Origin: DATFJT01 sp965230755
GTDB taxonomy: Bacteria; Bacteroidota; Bacteroidia; Chitinophagales; Saprospiraceae
NCBI GenBank assembly: GCA_965230755.1
Contig: CBDDLT010000006.1
Coordinates: 1-64,000 of the forward strand
Direction of reading: 5' to 3'
DNA length: 64,000 nt
The position numbers were made by a program, and so were the translations under genes. Position 1 is the first letter of the stretch, and each line of letters opens with the position of its first letter. Below, piece after piece: positions 36,596 through 45,253 of the stretch. The notes beneath the pieces were generated by a model, which was not told the DNA's origin, searched no databases, and saw only the letters and a program-made list of their open reading frames with translations.

Positions 36596-38641
36596 ATGAA
36601 TACCGACGATCTATTCAATAAACTCAAAAATTATCCTGAATTAATACCCAGGGATATTAGCTGGTTGTATTTCAATCACCGCGTATTGCAAGAAGCAGAT
36701 AGTGTAGAAGTTCCACTATTAGAGGGACTTAAGTTTTTGGCTATTTATGCGTCTAACTTGCAGGAGTTTTTCAAAGTAAGGGTGGCTTCATTGAGGAAAA
36801 TCAGGTCTATTGGGAAGGAGAATAGGGTACAAATGGACTTGGATATCAAGCCCAATCGTTTGCTCAGAATCATTAAAAAAATAATCGGACAGCAGCGAAG
36901 TTATTTTGATGAGATTTTATTCGAAAGGATTCTACCCGAATTGAGAAAGCAGGGTGTACATTTTCATACAAGATCAGAGCTTGAAACCGATCACAAAGAT
37001 GTTAGCCTTCTTTATTTCGAAGAGGAGATCAAGCCACATTTAACCATTCTTCCACTTGAGGAAAAGTTACTTCAAGAAAACAAGATTTATTTTGTTGGAA
37101 AGAAGCAGGAAAGAATCTTTTTGATTGGGTTAGATCAATCTTTTGATCGATTCATGACTTTTCCCGAATGGGCGGGTTTGAATCGGTGGTTGTTGTTGGA
37201 TGATGTTGTAAAATTAGGTCTTGCTTCCCACGGATATATTGACTTATGTTCCTTCCAGATCAATAGGGATGCTGAGATGGTGTTGGATGAGCATTACTCT
37301 TTGGACATCATAGATCAGATCAAAAAGGGCATCCAAGAAAGAGCTAAAGGAAACGTTATTCGACTGGTTTACTCCAGTGAAATGACACAGGAAATACTAT
37401 CTGAGATAAAGGAAGATTTTGGTCTTTCGAGATATGAACTCTATCCCGGAAGTACTTACTTGGATATGAACGATTTATTTTCTCTTGTAAAAAAAATAAA
37501 TATCTCAAGCCTTGGTTATCCCGATGCTTCAACCGTCCCACATCCCGTATTTGATAAGATCTCATTGATCGATTCCATTCGGGAAAGAGATATAGTTTTG
37601 CATTATCCTTATCAGAGTTTCTCCAATCTGGAGAAGCTTATTGAGTCTTCTATTCGTCATCCCGATCTGGAGGAGATCAGGATCGTTATTTATAGAACCG
37701 GTGATAGCTCGAGAATTGGTGAACTGCTGGTGTCGGCTTTGAGAAAAGGCCTCAAGGTTATGGTCTATATTGAAGCCAAAGCGCGTTTTGATGAAGAAGC
37801 CAATATCCATTGGATAGAGAGGCTCAAAGAAGAGGGCGCATTGATTATCCCTCCAAAAAAAGATCTTAAGGTCCACAGTAAATTGATGCAGCTTGTATTT
37901 CAAAATACAGATAATATCTCCTACATCAGTTCAGGGAATTTTAATCCCGCAACCGCAAAAATATATGCGGATCACGGTTTGTTTACTGCTGATTTGGATA
38001 TCAATGAAGATGTTGAGAAGGTCTTTCAGTGTATCCAACAAGTTGACCCTATTGCATTCGAAACCAAAAAGCTTTGGGTTTCTCCTTTCAGTATGCGCGA
38101 AAATATCATGAAGTGCTTAAGTTTTGAAATGGAGCAAGCCAAGAGCGGAAATATGGCTTATGCCATACTCAAAATGAATAATTTGGAAGACCCCGAACTC
38201 ATTCGGGCATTGTACGAAGCGAGTAGGGCAGGGGTAAAGATTGTTTTGTTGGTAAGGGGAATTTGTTGCCTTAATATTCATTTTTCTGAGGCCATCAATA
38301 TTTCAGCCAGTGGAATTATTGATCGATATCTTGAGCACGCCAGACTATTTCTGTTTTGCAACGGTGGTAATGAACGCTTGTATTTATCGTCTTCAGACTG
38401 GATGACAAGAAATATGGATCGGAGGATCGAACTGGCTTGCCCCATTGAGGACGAGCAGTGTTTTGTGCAATTGAGGGCCTTGTTGAATTTTCAGAGTAAA
38501 GACAATGTCAAATCCAGAATATTGGATCATCGTGAAAACCTAATGCTTAATAATAAGAATCCAAGAATAAGATCTCAAGAGGATTTTCGAACTTATTTAG
38601 CACATCTCTTTAAAGAACAAGACGTGCTTAACGCGTTGTAA
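36596..38641 (+). CDS. ppk1: Polyphosphate kinase 1
   Basis: Reversibly transfers the gamma phosphate of ATP to long-chain polyphosphate, an energy and phosphate store. 681 residues, standard length. The N-domain begins IPRDISWLYFNHRVLQEA and contains the head-domain motif FLAIYASNLQEFFKVRV. The phospholipase-D-like catalytic half has LKVHSKLMQLVF near residue 427 (the phosphorylated His in the HxK motif) and YISSGNFNPATAKIYADHG. A second HxK-type region near the end is represented by SSSDWMTRNMDRRIELACP. The peptidase gene starts immediately after its stop, so the two are probably co-transcribed. Confidence 0.95.
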   Translation: MNTDDLFNKLKNYPELIPRDISWLYFNHRVLQEADSVEVPLLEGLKFLAIYASNLQEFFKVRVASLRKIRSIGKENRVQMDLDIKPNRLLRIIKKIIGQQRSYFDEILFERILPELRKQGVHFHTRSELETDHKDVSLLYFEEEIKPHLTILPLEEKLLQENKIYFVGKKQERIFLIGLDQSFDRFMTFPEWAGLNRWLLLDDVVKLGLASHGYIDLCSFQINRDAEMVLDEHYSLDIIDQIKKGIQERAKGNVIRLVYSSEMTQEILSEIKEDFGLSRYELYPGSTYLDMNDLFSLVKKINISSLGYPDASTVPHPVFDKISLIDSIRERDIVLHYPYQSFSNLEKLIESSIRHPDLEEIRIVIYRTGDSSRIGELLVSALRKGLKVMVYIEAKARFDEEANIHWIERLKEEGALIIPPKKDLKVHSKLMQLVFQNTDNISYISSGNFNPATAKIYADHGLFTADLDINEDVEKVFQCIQQVDPIAFETKKLWVSPFSMRENIMKCLSFEMEQAKSGNMAYAILKMNNLEDPELIRALYEASRAGVKIVLLVRGICCLNIHFSEAINISASGIIDRYLEHARLFLFCNGGNERLYLSSSDWMTRNMDRRIELACPIEDEQCFVQLRALLNFQSKDNVKSRILDHRENLMLNNKNPRIRSQEDFRTYLAHLFKEQDVLNAL

Positions 38642-38642
38642 A

Positions 38643-40421
38643 ATGTATATGGTGATGAGATTAGAAGTATTGGTTCCATGGAGTATTACTTTTGTTTTGT
38701 TAATGCTGAACTTGCCAGCTTCTCAAGCTCAAGAGGACATGTATTCGGGTTCGATAAAGGACTGGAAAACCCCATTCGAAAAGGATCAGAATTATACAGC
38801 AGATCACAGTGAAATCATCGAATTTTATGAGCGTTTGGCTCAAGAATCTGATCGAGTTGAATTGAAAGTGGTTGGCCAGACGGATGTCGGCAGGAACTTA
38901 CATTTAGTAATATTATCGAGTCAAAATAGATTTCTTGCAGAGCAAAATAGGGATCGAGCAGTTTTTATGATCAATAATGCCATTCATCCCGGAGAACCCT
39001 GCGGAGTGGACGCCTCCATGATGTTGGCCAGAGATTTGGTCAGCTCGAAAGAAGGAATGGATTTACTGGATCAAGTTACCATTATCATTATACCAGCTTA
39101 TAATCTTGGAGGAGTACTGAACAGAAATAGCCACTCGAGGGCTAATCAGCTGGGACCAAAGATCTATGGTTTTCGAGGAAATGCCCAAAATTTGGACTTG
39201 AACAGAGATTTTGTCAAGTCTGATTCGAAAAATGCACGGGTCTTTCATCGAGTTTTTTCTCAATGGCGGCCACAAGTATTTGTAGATACCCATACTACTA
39301 ATGGAGCGGATTATCCATACACCATGACATTGATCCCAACGCAAAAAAATCAATTGGGAGGTCCAATGATGAACTTGATGCGCAATGATTTTTTGCCTCA
39401 ACTCTACGATCAAATGGAGTCAAGTGATTGGCCCATGTCCCCCTACGTTTTTACTAAAACCGAGCCCAAAGACGGCATTATGGATTTCAATGACAGCCCG
39501 CGGTTTTCGTCTGGATATGCTTCCTTGATGCACTGTATGTCATTCGTGTCAGAGGCGCATATGTTAAAACCTTATGTGGATAGAGTGCATGCAACTTATA
39601 CTCTTCTAGATGAAATGGCCAATTTTGTTTTGGAAAATGCCGAAGAAATAGTCGCAACGCAACGAGCTCAAATAGAGCATTATGGGAATGATGACAGCAT
39701 GGGCATAAAATGGAAATTGGATGAAACGCAATGTGATTCATTTCTATTTGAAGGTTATCCTAGAAAAAGTAAAAAAAGCAATTGGTCGGGGGGAAATAGA
39801 ACTTATTACGATCACGAAGATGCTTTCGAAAAATACATACCGTATTGTACTCAATTTGAGGCCGTTGAAGAAGTGAGAATTCCCCAATACTATATTATAC
39901 CGCAGGCTTATGATGATTTAATAGATAAGTTGCGAGATAATCATATTGAGTTTGATGTATTAGAACAGGACTCACTTTTCGAGTTGGAGTTGTATAGAAT
40001 TAATGACTTCAATACGGTGAAATATCCTTATGAAGGGCATTATGTGCACAGTGAGGTCGAATTAGAGTCATTTATGGGTGATAGAATGTATTTTAAAGGA
40101 GACGTACTTGTTCCAACCCAGCAGTTTGCCCGTCGTTTTATAGTTTCCTGTCTAGAACCAGTTTCTGTGGATAGCTGGTTTAATTGGAACTTTTTTGATG
40201 GAATACTGATGCAAAAAGAGCATTTTTCTCCTTACGTATTCGAAGATACGGCGGAAGAGATTTTGAAAAATAATGAGGAGTTACAAAAAGCCTTGGAGGA
40301 AAAAAAGGAATCCGATCCCGAATGGGCCAAGAGCACGCGCAATCAGATGGACTTCATTTATAAGAATAGTCCGCACTATGAGCCCAGTCATAGGTTGTAT
40401 CCTGTTGGTCGAATATTTTAG
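38643..40421 (+). CDS. Secreted M14-family zinc carboxypeptidase
   Basis: Exported metallopeptidase of 592 residues with a signal peptide (WSITFVLLMLNLPASQAQ). The M14 zinc site is visible as NNAIHPGEPCGVDASMML (His and Glu ligands near residues 115 and 118) and VDTHTTNGADYPYTM (third ligand near 217). A catalytic-type Glu is plausible in SFVSEAHML near 303. The C-terminal 250 residues are a beta-rich region seen in large bacterial M14 proteins. The stop codon lies inside a heptanucleotide repeat. It begins one base after ppk1, so co-transcription is likely, but a functional link is not evident. Confidence 0.88.
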   Translation: MYMVMRLEVLVPWSITFVLLMLNLPASQAQEDMYSGSIKDWKTPFEKDQNYTADHSEIIEFYERLAQESDRVELKVVGQTDVGRNLHLVILSSQNRFLAEQNRDRAVFMINNAIHPGEPCGVDASMMLARDLVSSKEGMDLLDQVTIIIIPAYNLGGVLNRNSHSRANQLGPKIYGFRGNAQNLDLNRDFVKSDSKNARVFHRVFSQWRPQVFVDTHTTNGADYPYTMTLIPTQKNQLGGPMMNLMRNDFLPQLYDQMESSDWPMSPYVFTKTEPKDGIMDFNDSPRFSSGYASLMHCMSFVSEAHMLKPYVDRVHATYTLLDEMANFVLENAEEIVATQRAQIEHYGNDDSMGIKWKLDETQCDSFLFEGYPRKSKKSNWSGGNRTYYDHEDAFEKYIPYCTQFEAVEEVRIPQYYIIPQAYDDLIDKLRDNHIEFDVLEQDSLFELELYRINDFNTVKYPYEGHYVHSEVELESFMGDRMYFKGDVLVPTQQFARRFIVSCLEPVSVDSWFNWNFFDGILMQKEHFSPYVFEDTAEEILKNNEELQKALEEKKESDPEWAKSTRNQMDFIYKNSPHYEPSHRLYPVGRIF

Positions 40422-40466
40422 GATTTAGGATTTGGGATTTAGGTTGTAGGTTGTATGATTTCGGTC
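40419..40466 (+). repeat. Degenerate heptanucleotide repeat, TAGGATT type
   Basis: About seven imperfect 7-base units (TAGGATT, TAGGATT, TGGGATT, TAGGTTG, TAGGTTG, TATGATT and a last degenerate one). The first unit includes the stop codon of the peptidase gene. The unit is the complement-type of the CCCTAAC repeat 90 bases downstream, so the two blocks face each other. Confidence 0.7.
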
Positions 40467-40553
40467 GTTGTAATCGAGTCAAAAACTAAATGGAATTGTC
40501 ATTTAGAAATCAGCAATAAATAATAGTTGCTAAGTATTATGGAATCCTTTTTT

Positions 40554-40590
40554 CCCTAACCCCTAACCCCTAACCCCTAACCCCTAACCC
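40554..40590 (+). repeat. Perfect heptanucleotide tandem repeat (CCCTAAC) x5
   Basis: Five exact copies of CCCTAAC plus two more C. On the minus strand this gives repeated GGGG or GGG tracts separated by TTA, a G-quadruplex-capable arrangement. It resembles a telomere repeat only in base pattern; heptanucleotide tandem repeats are known in several bacterial groups. Confidence 0.92.
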
Positions 40591-40625
40591 AATTCGTTAA
40601 AAATCTCTTAAAAAATAATTGAAGA

Positions 40626-40661
40626 ATTGACATTTCACTTTTTCATGGGTCTATAGTTTAC
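40626..40661 (+). promoter_or_regulatory. Candidate promoter of the Spy-like gene
   Basis: TTG at 40626-40628 and TATAGTTTAC from 40652 resemble a -33/-7 pair with about 23 bases between them. The match to TAnnTTTG is imperfect (TTTA). It ends about 27 bases before the ATG at 40688. Confidence 0.3.
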
Positions 40662-40687
40662 ATTGTTAAACTTTAAATTGAAGAACT

Positions 40688-41128
40688 ATGAAAATGCTAA
40701 TGCAAATTTTAATTGTGAGTCTTTTTACTTTGTTGGGATTTAGTGTGAGTCAAGCTCAGGACGATCAGATTTTCCAACAAGAAGATCAAAATGAGGCTGC
40801 AGTAAAACACAAAGATGCGAGGGCTAAGAAAATGCATGCTAGGGGAGAGAAAATAAAGGAGGAACTGCAACTTACCGAAGATCAAATCGCCGAATGGAAA
40901 TTGATTAAGGAGAAGTATCATCCTCAAATGAAGGAGATAAGAGAAAGCATGAGAAACGATAGAGAGCAATCTAGAGAAGAATTGAAATCTGTTCTCGAGC
41001 AGAGAGATGCTGAATTCATGAATATATTGGATAGTGAGCAACAGGCGAAATGGGCGCAAATGAAAGAGGAGAGAAAGGCCAAGATGAAAGAAAGACGAGG
41101 AAAAGGTCAGGGCACAGGAAATGGGTAA
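40688..41128 (+). CDS. Spy/CpxP-like periplasmic protein
   Basis: Exported 146-residue protein with signal peptide MKMLMQILIVSLFTLLGFSVSQAQ. The mature part is almost wholly helical and charged, with an LTxxQ-like motif in LQLTEDQIAEWKLIKEKY and a second related copy in LDSEQQAKWAQMKEER. This is the layout of the Spy/CpxP chaperone-like family, which in proteobacteria responds to envelope stress. The C-terminus is Lys/Arg-rich and ends in Gly/Thr residues. Chaperone function here is inference. A hairpin terminator follows 45 bases after the stop. Confidence 0.72.
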   Translation: MKMLMQILIVSLFTLLGFSVSQAQDDQIFQQEDQNEAAVKHKDARAKKMHARGEKIKEELQLTEDQIAEWKLIKEKYHPQMKEIRESMRNDREQSREELKSVLEQRDAEFMNILDSEQQAKWAQMKEERKAKMKERRGKGQGTGNG

Positions 41129-41171
41129 ATCCTTCAATAATTTTCCGATTACGGGCGTGACTATTATTGGT

Positions 41172-41204
41172 AAAGGAACTTTGCAAGGCAGGGTTCCTTT
41201 TTTT
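41172..41204 (+). terminator. Rho-independent terminator of the Spy-like gene
   Basis: The eight-pair stem AAAGGAAC with GTTCCTTT encloses a 13-base loop and leads directly into a run of T (through 41204). It lies 43 bases past the stop. Confidence 0.82.
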
Positions 41205-41336
41205 ATGTCGAGAACATAGCTTTTCGGATAATATTAAATAAGCGACTAATTTTAAGTGCTAACGATGAATTCGAGCTAATTTGCTTTACTTAAAAGTGAA
41301 ACCCGTTGTTTTAATCCTAAATAGTAAAGAACAAGA

Positions 41337-41720
41337 TTGATCAAAATCAGACATATCACTGAGTTGCTGGAAATTCTTCCAGAAGAAGAGCGAATAATGG
41401 TGGACATATTATTGAGCCTCATTCGAAACAGCTTACCTGCCTACTGCAAAGAGAAAATATCTTATAACGTACCCTTTTTCTATGGCAATAGAGGAATTTG
41501 TGTCGTATGGCCGGCTTCCGTTCCCAGAGGTGGAATTAAGCAAGGGGTATTACTGGGATTTTGGCAAGGAAACAAGCTGAATGATTCGGATAATTATCTG
41601 GACAAAGGAAGCAACAAAAAGGTATTTTATAAGGTGTTTAAAAAAGCGGAAGACATCGATATTCAGGCAATAGAGAAGTTGTTAAATGAAGCCGTCATTT
41701 TAGACCAACGTAAGAATTGA
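41337..41720 (+). CDS. DUF1801 (YdhG-like) domain protein
   Basis: Small cytoplasmic protein of 127 residues in the DUF1801 family. Diagnostic stretches are YCKEKISYNVPFFYGNRGICVVWP, taken here in two parts (ISYNVPFFYG and ICVVWPASV), and LLGFWQGNKLND. The function is unknown; the fold is related to frataxin-like or YdhG proteins. The start is TTG at 41337, chosen because the family begins close to this point and no ATG lies nearby. A 132-base gap separates it from the terminator upstream, so it has its own promoter. Confidence 0.72.
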   Translation: MIKIRHITELLEILPEEERIMVDILLSLIRNSLPAYCKEKISYNVPFFYGNRGICVVWPASVPRGGIKQGVLLGFWQGNKLNDSDNYLDKGSNKKVFYKVFKKAEDIDIQAIEKLLNEAVILDQRKN

Positions 41721-41825
41721 GTTTTCGACATCTTTGGATCAAATGAATTCTATTATAAGCGGAATTGAATAATAATCGGTGGGCTTGCCTATTGAATTTC
41801 ATATATTGAGCTTAAATAATTACTC

Positions 41826-42425
41826 ATGAGATTGTTAACCGCTTTCATTTTATGTCTATTTCTCGCTTCAGGTTTTGCTCAGAACGCAGCAACCAAAACA
41901 GTAGAATTTCAGCAATCCCAGAATCAGAAATACAAAAAGAAAAAGACTTCTCCTCTGGATTCAGATGACAGAAGGAAGTTTAAAGCATTCAACTTTTATC
42001 CTTTCGACGAAAAATACGTGGTTCAAGCAAATTTTGAAAAATTGGATAGTTTGGTTCTGATAGAAATGAAAACCAGTACCGATAGAATCCCGATCTACAG
42101 ATTATATGGAATCGCTGAATTCGAATTAGATGGGGGACTTCATCAATTACAACTTTACCAATATTATAATAAAGACAAAGAAAAGTACGGCGATCAGCTT
42201 TTCCTGCCCTTTAGAGATGAAACCAGCGGACAGGGCAGCTATGGAGGAGGACGATATATTGATTTGGATATTCCGGAAGGAGATGATATCGTCATTAATT
42301 TTCATCTATCCTATAATCCTTATTGTGCTTATAGCGCTAGGTATTCTTGTCCTGTTCCTCCTGAAGAAAATGATCTGAAAGTTTCTATTCCGGCGGGAAT
42401 AAAATATAAATACACTAAAAAATAA
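41826..42425 (+). CDS. Exported DUF1684 protein
   Basis: Protein of 199 residues with signal peptide MRLLTAFILCLFLASGFAQ. The DUF1684 core is clear: FLPFRDETSGQGSYGGGRY followed by IDLDIPEGDDIVINFHLSYN and NPYCAYSARYSCPVPPEEN. The family is common in Bacteroidota and others, with no defined biochemical role; the conserved Gly/Tyr/Cys motif suggests a binding site. The gene is convergent with the LVIVD protein, 8 bases between stops. Confidence 0.85.
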   Translation: MRLLTAFILCLFLASGFAQNAATKTVEFQQSQNQKYKKKKTSPLDSDDRRKFKAFNFYPFDEKYVVQANFEKLDSLVLIEMKTSTDRIPIYRLYGIAEFELDGGLHQLQLYQYYNKDKEKYGDQLFLPFRDETSGQGSYGGGRYIDLDIPEGDDIVINFHLSYNPYCAYSARYSCPVPPEENDLKVSIPAGIKYKYTKK

Positions 42426-42433
42426 ATTGGTCC

Positions 42434-44491
42434 TTAGGACTTAATAATCCTTCTAGTAAGTACTTTTTGATCAAAGACACATTGTACAACGTAAACACCC
42501 TGTGATAAGTAGTTCATCGGTATGGTCAATTGTTCAATAACCTTATTGGTCTGATAAACCACCTTGCCGTCATTGGCGTATATCTTTATCTCCTTCGGCA
42601 ATAAACCACCGTCAAAGTCCAATGTGATTTCGTCAATGAATGGATTCGGATATAGTCCAATTTCATTCAAGGCATTTTCATCAGAATTGGTAAGGCATTC
42701 GATTTCTATATCCACACAGTTTTCTGATTCACCACAATTGTTACTAACTGTCAGGCAAGCCGTAAAGCTTTGATCAACGGCCAAAGTGTCGATGTCCATA
42801 CCTGTAAATCCATATATATCAAGATCCCATCTAAGATTTTCATAATTTCTGGATGCGTTGTCGAAAACAACCAAGCATTGATCGTCCATATCGATCACTT
42901 CATAATTGAAGCTCGCCAATGGGAAACTATCCACATAGCTGAGCTCGATACTGTCTAATACTAAACAATTATTTTCGTCACTAACTTCAATCCCATAAGA
43001 ACCTGGAAAAAGGCCTGATATAGAATCCGTAGAGTTGCCGGTAGTCCAGGAATAATTATAGTCCCCGGTACCACCTTGAACTTGGACGGTAATCCTTCCA
43101 TTTTCCGAGTCTGGACAGTCAGATGGCTCACCAAACAAGGCAATTAACAAACTATCGGGTTCAGATATCAGAACGGAGTCTGTATATTCGAAACCCCATT
43201 GATCTGTAACGGTAAAGTAATAATTGCCCGCTCCGAGATTTTCTACTCTTTCCATGTCGTCTCCATTCGACCACTCGTAGGTGTATGAATTTCCTCCACC
43301 TGATACATCAAGATCTAAAGAGCCATTTTCATCTCCTGCACATAGGGGCTCAATAATATTTTTGGCTTCAGCCGTTATTGGTTTAGGGAATACGAAGTCA
43401 GTATGTAAAATATACAATCCGGTCGATTGATCCGATGCTATGATCATGCCTGAATTGAAAAATGGATAAACACCCCAGCAACCTTCAAACCCTCCATAAT
43501 CGCTATGATTGGGATAAGTGTCATAGTAGGCCACGTTAACCACGTTTTCAGGATCGCTAATGTCAAAGACTTGAACGCCATCGTGGTAGTAGGAGATTAC
43601 TGCATAGTTTTCGGTGACGAATGGATTGTGTGGTATCGAACCCTCATCGGCCGGTGCCAGAAGGGCGGATTTAAAGACTGAGCTCACAGACATCGATTGC
43701 AAATCACTGGTATTGACCAGCTTCATCGCTTTTCCATGCGTCTCATCAGCCATGACCAATTTTTTCCCGTCAGCTGACAACCAAGAACTGTGGTTGTATC
43801 CCTGTTCGGGATAGGACTCCAATCTTCCCAAGACAACTGGATTATTGGCATCTTCATAGTCATAGACTACCAATCCATTATTGCCATTCGACATCCAGGC
43901 GGTGTCATTTCTTACAAAAATATCATGGGTATAACTTCCAAGGTCAAGAGACGAAAGTAGCGTTGGTTCTTCTGGTGTTTCGGTTAAATCCAAAGTAATG
44001 ATACCGCCATTTTGGGTATTACTCCCCACGACATACAGCCTTCCGGCATTTTCATCAATGAAGATATTATGCGCTCTAGAGAAAAATTCGTTGGAGTTGT
44101 ATACCAGGCTGACAGAGTCAGGTAAAGTACTCATATCAAATACCTGTAATGTAGAACGCGCTCCTTGATCCGCAACGCCATAGGCATAGTGTCGGTAGGT
44201 TTTAAAATCTCTGTGGATGCATCTCGTATGTTCACCGGCAATCGAATCACTTAGAACAGGATTGGCCGGATCCGTGACATCGATGAATAGTGTGGATCTA
44301 GAAGTTCCAATTATCGCATAAGCGCGATCATCTTCCGGGTTTTCCCAACCCCAGATATCGTTATACCTCAATCCGAAAAAGCTGGGCAAGTTAGGATCAT
44401 CCCATTGCCCTATTTTGTACATTTGATAGGACTCCTGAGCGAACACTATTTGGCAGAGAAATGCAAATATTAGAAAAAATGAAATGCGCAT
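42434..44491 (-). CDS. LVIVD-repeat (choice-of-anchor B) protein with T9SS type A sorting domain
   Basis: Secreted 685-residue protein, signal peptide MRISFFLIFAFLCQIVFAQ. Residues about 25-370 form LVIVD-type beta-propeller repeats (YAIIGTSRSTLFIDVTDP, VFDISDPENVVNVAYYDTYP). Two SprB-like repeats follow (CAGDENGSLDLDVSGGG, CPDSENGRITVQVQGGTG), then a PKD-like domain. The last 80 residues are a type A CTD (LYPNPFIDEITLDF, LSQGVYVVQCVFD). Unlike the other cargo here it uses type A sorting. It is transcribed divergently from the SpoU gene with 48 bases between starts. Its role on the surface is unknown. Confidence 0.87.
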   Translation of the reverse strand: MRISFFLIFAFLCQIVFAQESYQMYKIGQWDDPNLPSFFGLRYNDIWGWENPEDDRAYAIIGTSRSTLFIDVTDPANPVLSDSIAGEHTRCIHRDFKTYRHYAYGVADQGARSTLQVFDMSTLPDSVSLVYNSNEFFSRAHNIFIDENAGRLYVVGSNTQNGGIITLDLTETPEEPTLLSSLDLGSYTHDIFVRNDTAWMSNGNNGLVVYDYEDANNPVVLGRLESYPEQGYNHSSWLSADGKKLVMADETHGKAMKLVNTSDLQSMSVSSVFKSALLAPADEGSIPHNPFVTENYAVISYYHDGVQVFDISDPENVVNVAYYDTYPNHSDYGGFEGCWGVYPFFNSGMIIASDQSTGLYILHTDFVFPKPITAEAKNIIEPLCAGDENGSLDLDVSGGGNSYTYEWSNGDDMERVENLGAGNYYFTVTDQWGFEYTDSVLISEPDSLLIALFGEPSDCPDSENGRITVQVQGGTGDYNYSWTTGNSTDSISGLFPGSYGIEVSDENNCLVLDSIELSYVDSFPLASFNYEVIDMDDQCLVVFDNASRNYENLRWDLDIYGFTGMDIDTLAVDQSFTACLTVSNNCGESENCVDIEIECLTNSDENALNEIGLYPNPFIDEITLDFDGGLLPKEIKIYANDGKVVYQTNKVIEQLTIPMNYLSQGVYVVQCVFDQKVLTRRIIKS

Positions 44492-44539
44492 TGACTTAAG
44501 TTAAATGGTTTTGAACAATTCAAACGAAACAATTAAGGT

Positions 44540-45055
44540 ATGGAATTTCAATTAAGTTTTCAAGATCATGTTCCATTTGTTCACGACAAAAGTGTGATAA
44601 TTGTCGCGGATAGAATAGATCTTAAGTCCAATATTGGTTCCTTATTCAGAATGGCGGATGCCTTAGGCGTCAAAGAACTCTTATTTTTTCATGAATCCTT
44701 TGACATGAATGAGCAAAAAATCGCCAGGATTGCAAGAAGTTGTAATAATTATGTACCCTACACCTTATGCAGTGATATTCAAGGCTTAATCTCTAAATTG
44801 CCTGAGAATGCCATCATATATGCGCTTGAATGGACCAACAAAAGTGAAAATATCTACAAGTATGGTTTCGAATCAAACGCAGCTCCATCTGTTGTTATTA
44901 TTGGATCAGAGCGCGGTGGTATTAGTGACGAGCTGCTAAATTTATCTCATCAATCCATCCATATCCCAATGAGTGGTAATAATTCGAGTATGAACGTCAT
45001 CATGGCAACAGCGATTTTGGTTTATGAAATGATAAGGCAGCGTTTACAAGCTTAA
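44540..45055 (+). CDS. SpoU/TrmH-family RNA 2'-O-methyltransferase, second copy
   Basis: 171-residue SPOUT methyltransferase. Motif 1 is LKSNIGSLFRMADALGV, motif 2 is VVIIGSERGGISDELLNLS and motif 3 is IPMSGNNSSMNVIMATAI. The last matches the TrmL/TrmH pattern, but the exact RNA target is not assigned. It is only distantly similar to the methylase after pyrG. It is monocistronic: a weak hairpin lies about 65 bases downstream and the giant adhesin gene follows. Confidence 0.87.
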   Translation: MEFQLSFQDHVPFVHDKSVIIVADRIDLKSNIGSLFRMADALGVKELLFFHESFDMNEQKIARIARSCNNYVPYTLCSDIQGLISKLPENAIIYALEWTNKSENIYKYGFESNAAPSVVIIGSERGGISDELLNLSHQSIHIPMSGNNSSMNVIMATAILVYEMIRQRLQA

Positions 45056-45119
45056 ATTGATCTAATGGCTGTTCTGATAATCCAATGCTATGTCCGAAGC
45101 AGTACTTATTCAGTTGATT

Positions 45120-45151
45120 GTAGGGTTTTTTTCGCTATATCCCTACTTTTT
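45120..45151 (+). terminator. Weak terminator after the second SpoU gene
   Basis: GTAGGG pairs with CCCTAC across a 15-base T-rich loop and five T follow. The stem has only six pairs, so strength is doubtful. Confidence 0.4.
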
Positions 45152-45253
45152 AGTGTTTAAGTTTTATTATCTTAGGAGACAAATTATCCTTCCACTCAAT
45201 TAACGTAACATACTATCGAATAGTGAATAAATTAATTGGGTAAAACTGAAACC

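Noticed and set aside
40554..40590. Telomere or linear replicon end
   Set aside because: Only five 7-base units, internal to the sequence, with ordinary genes on both sides.
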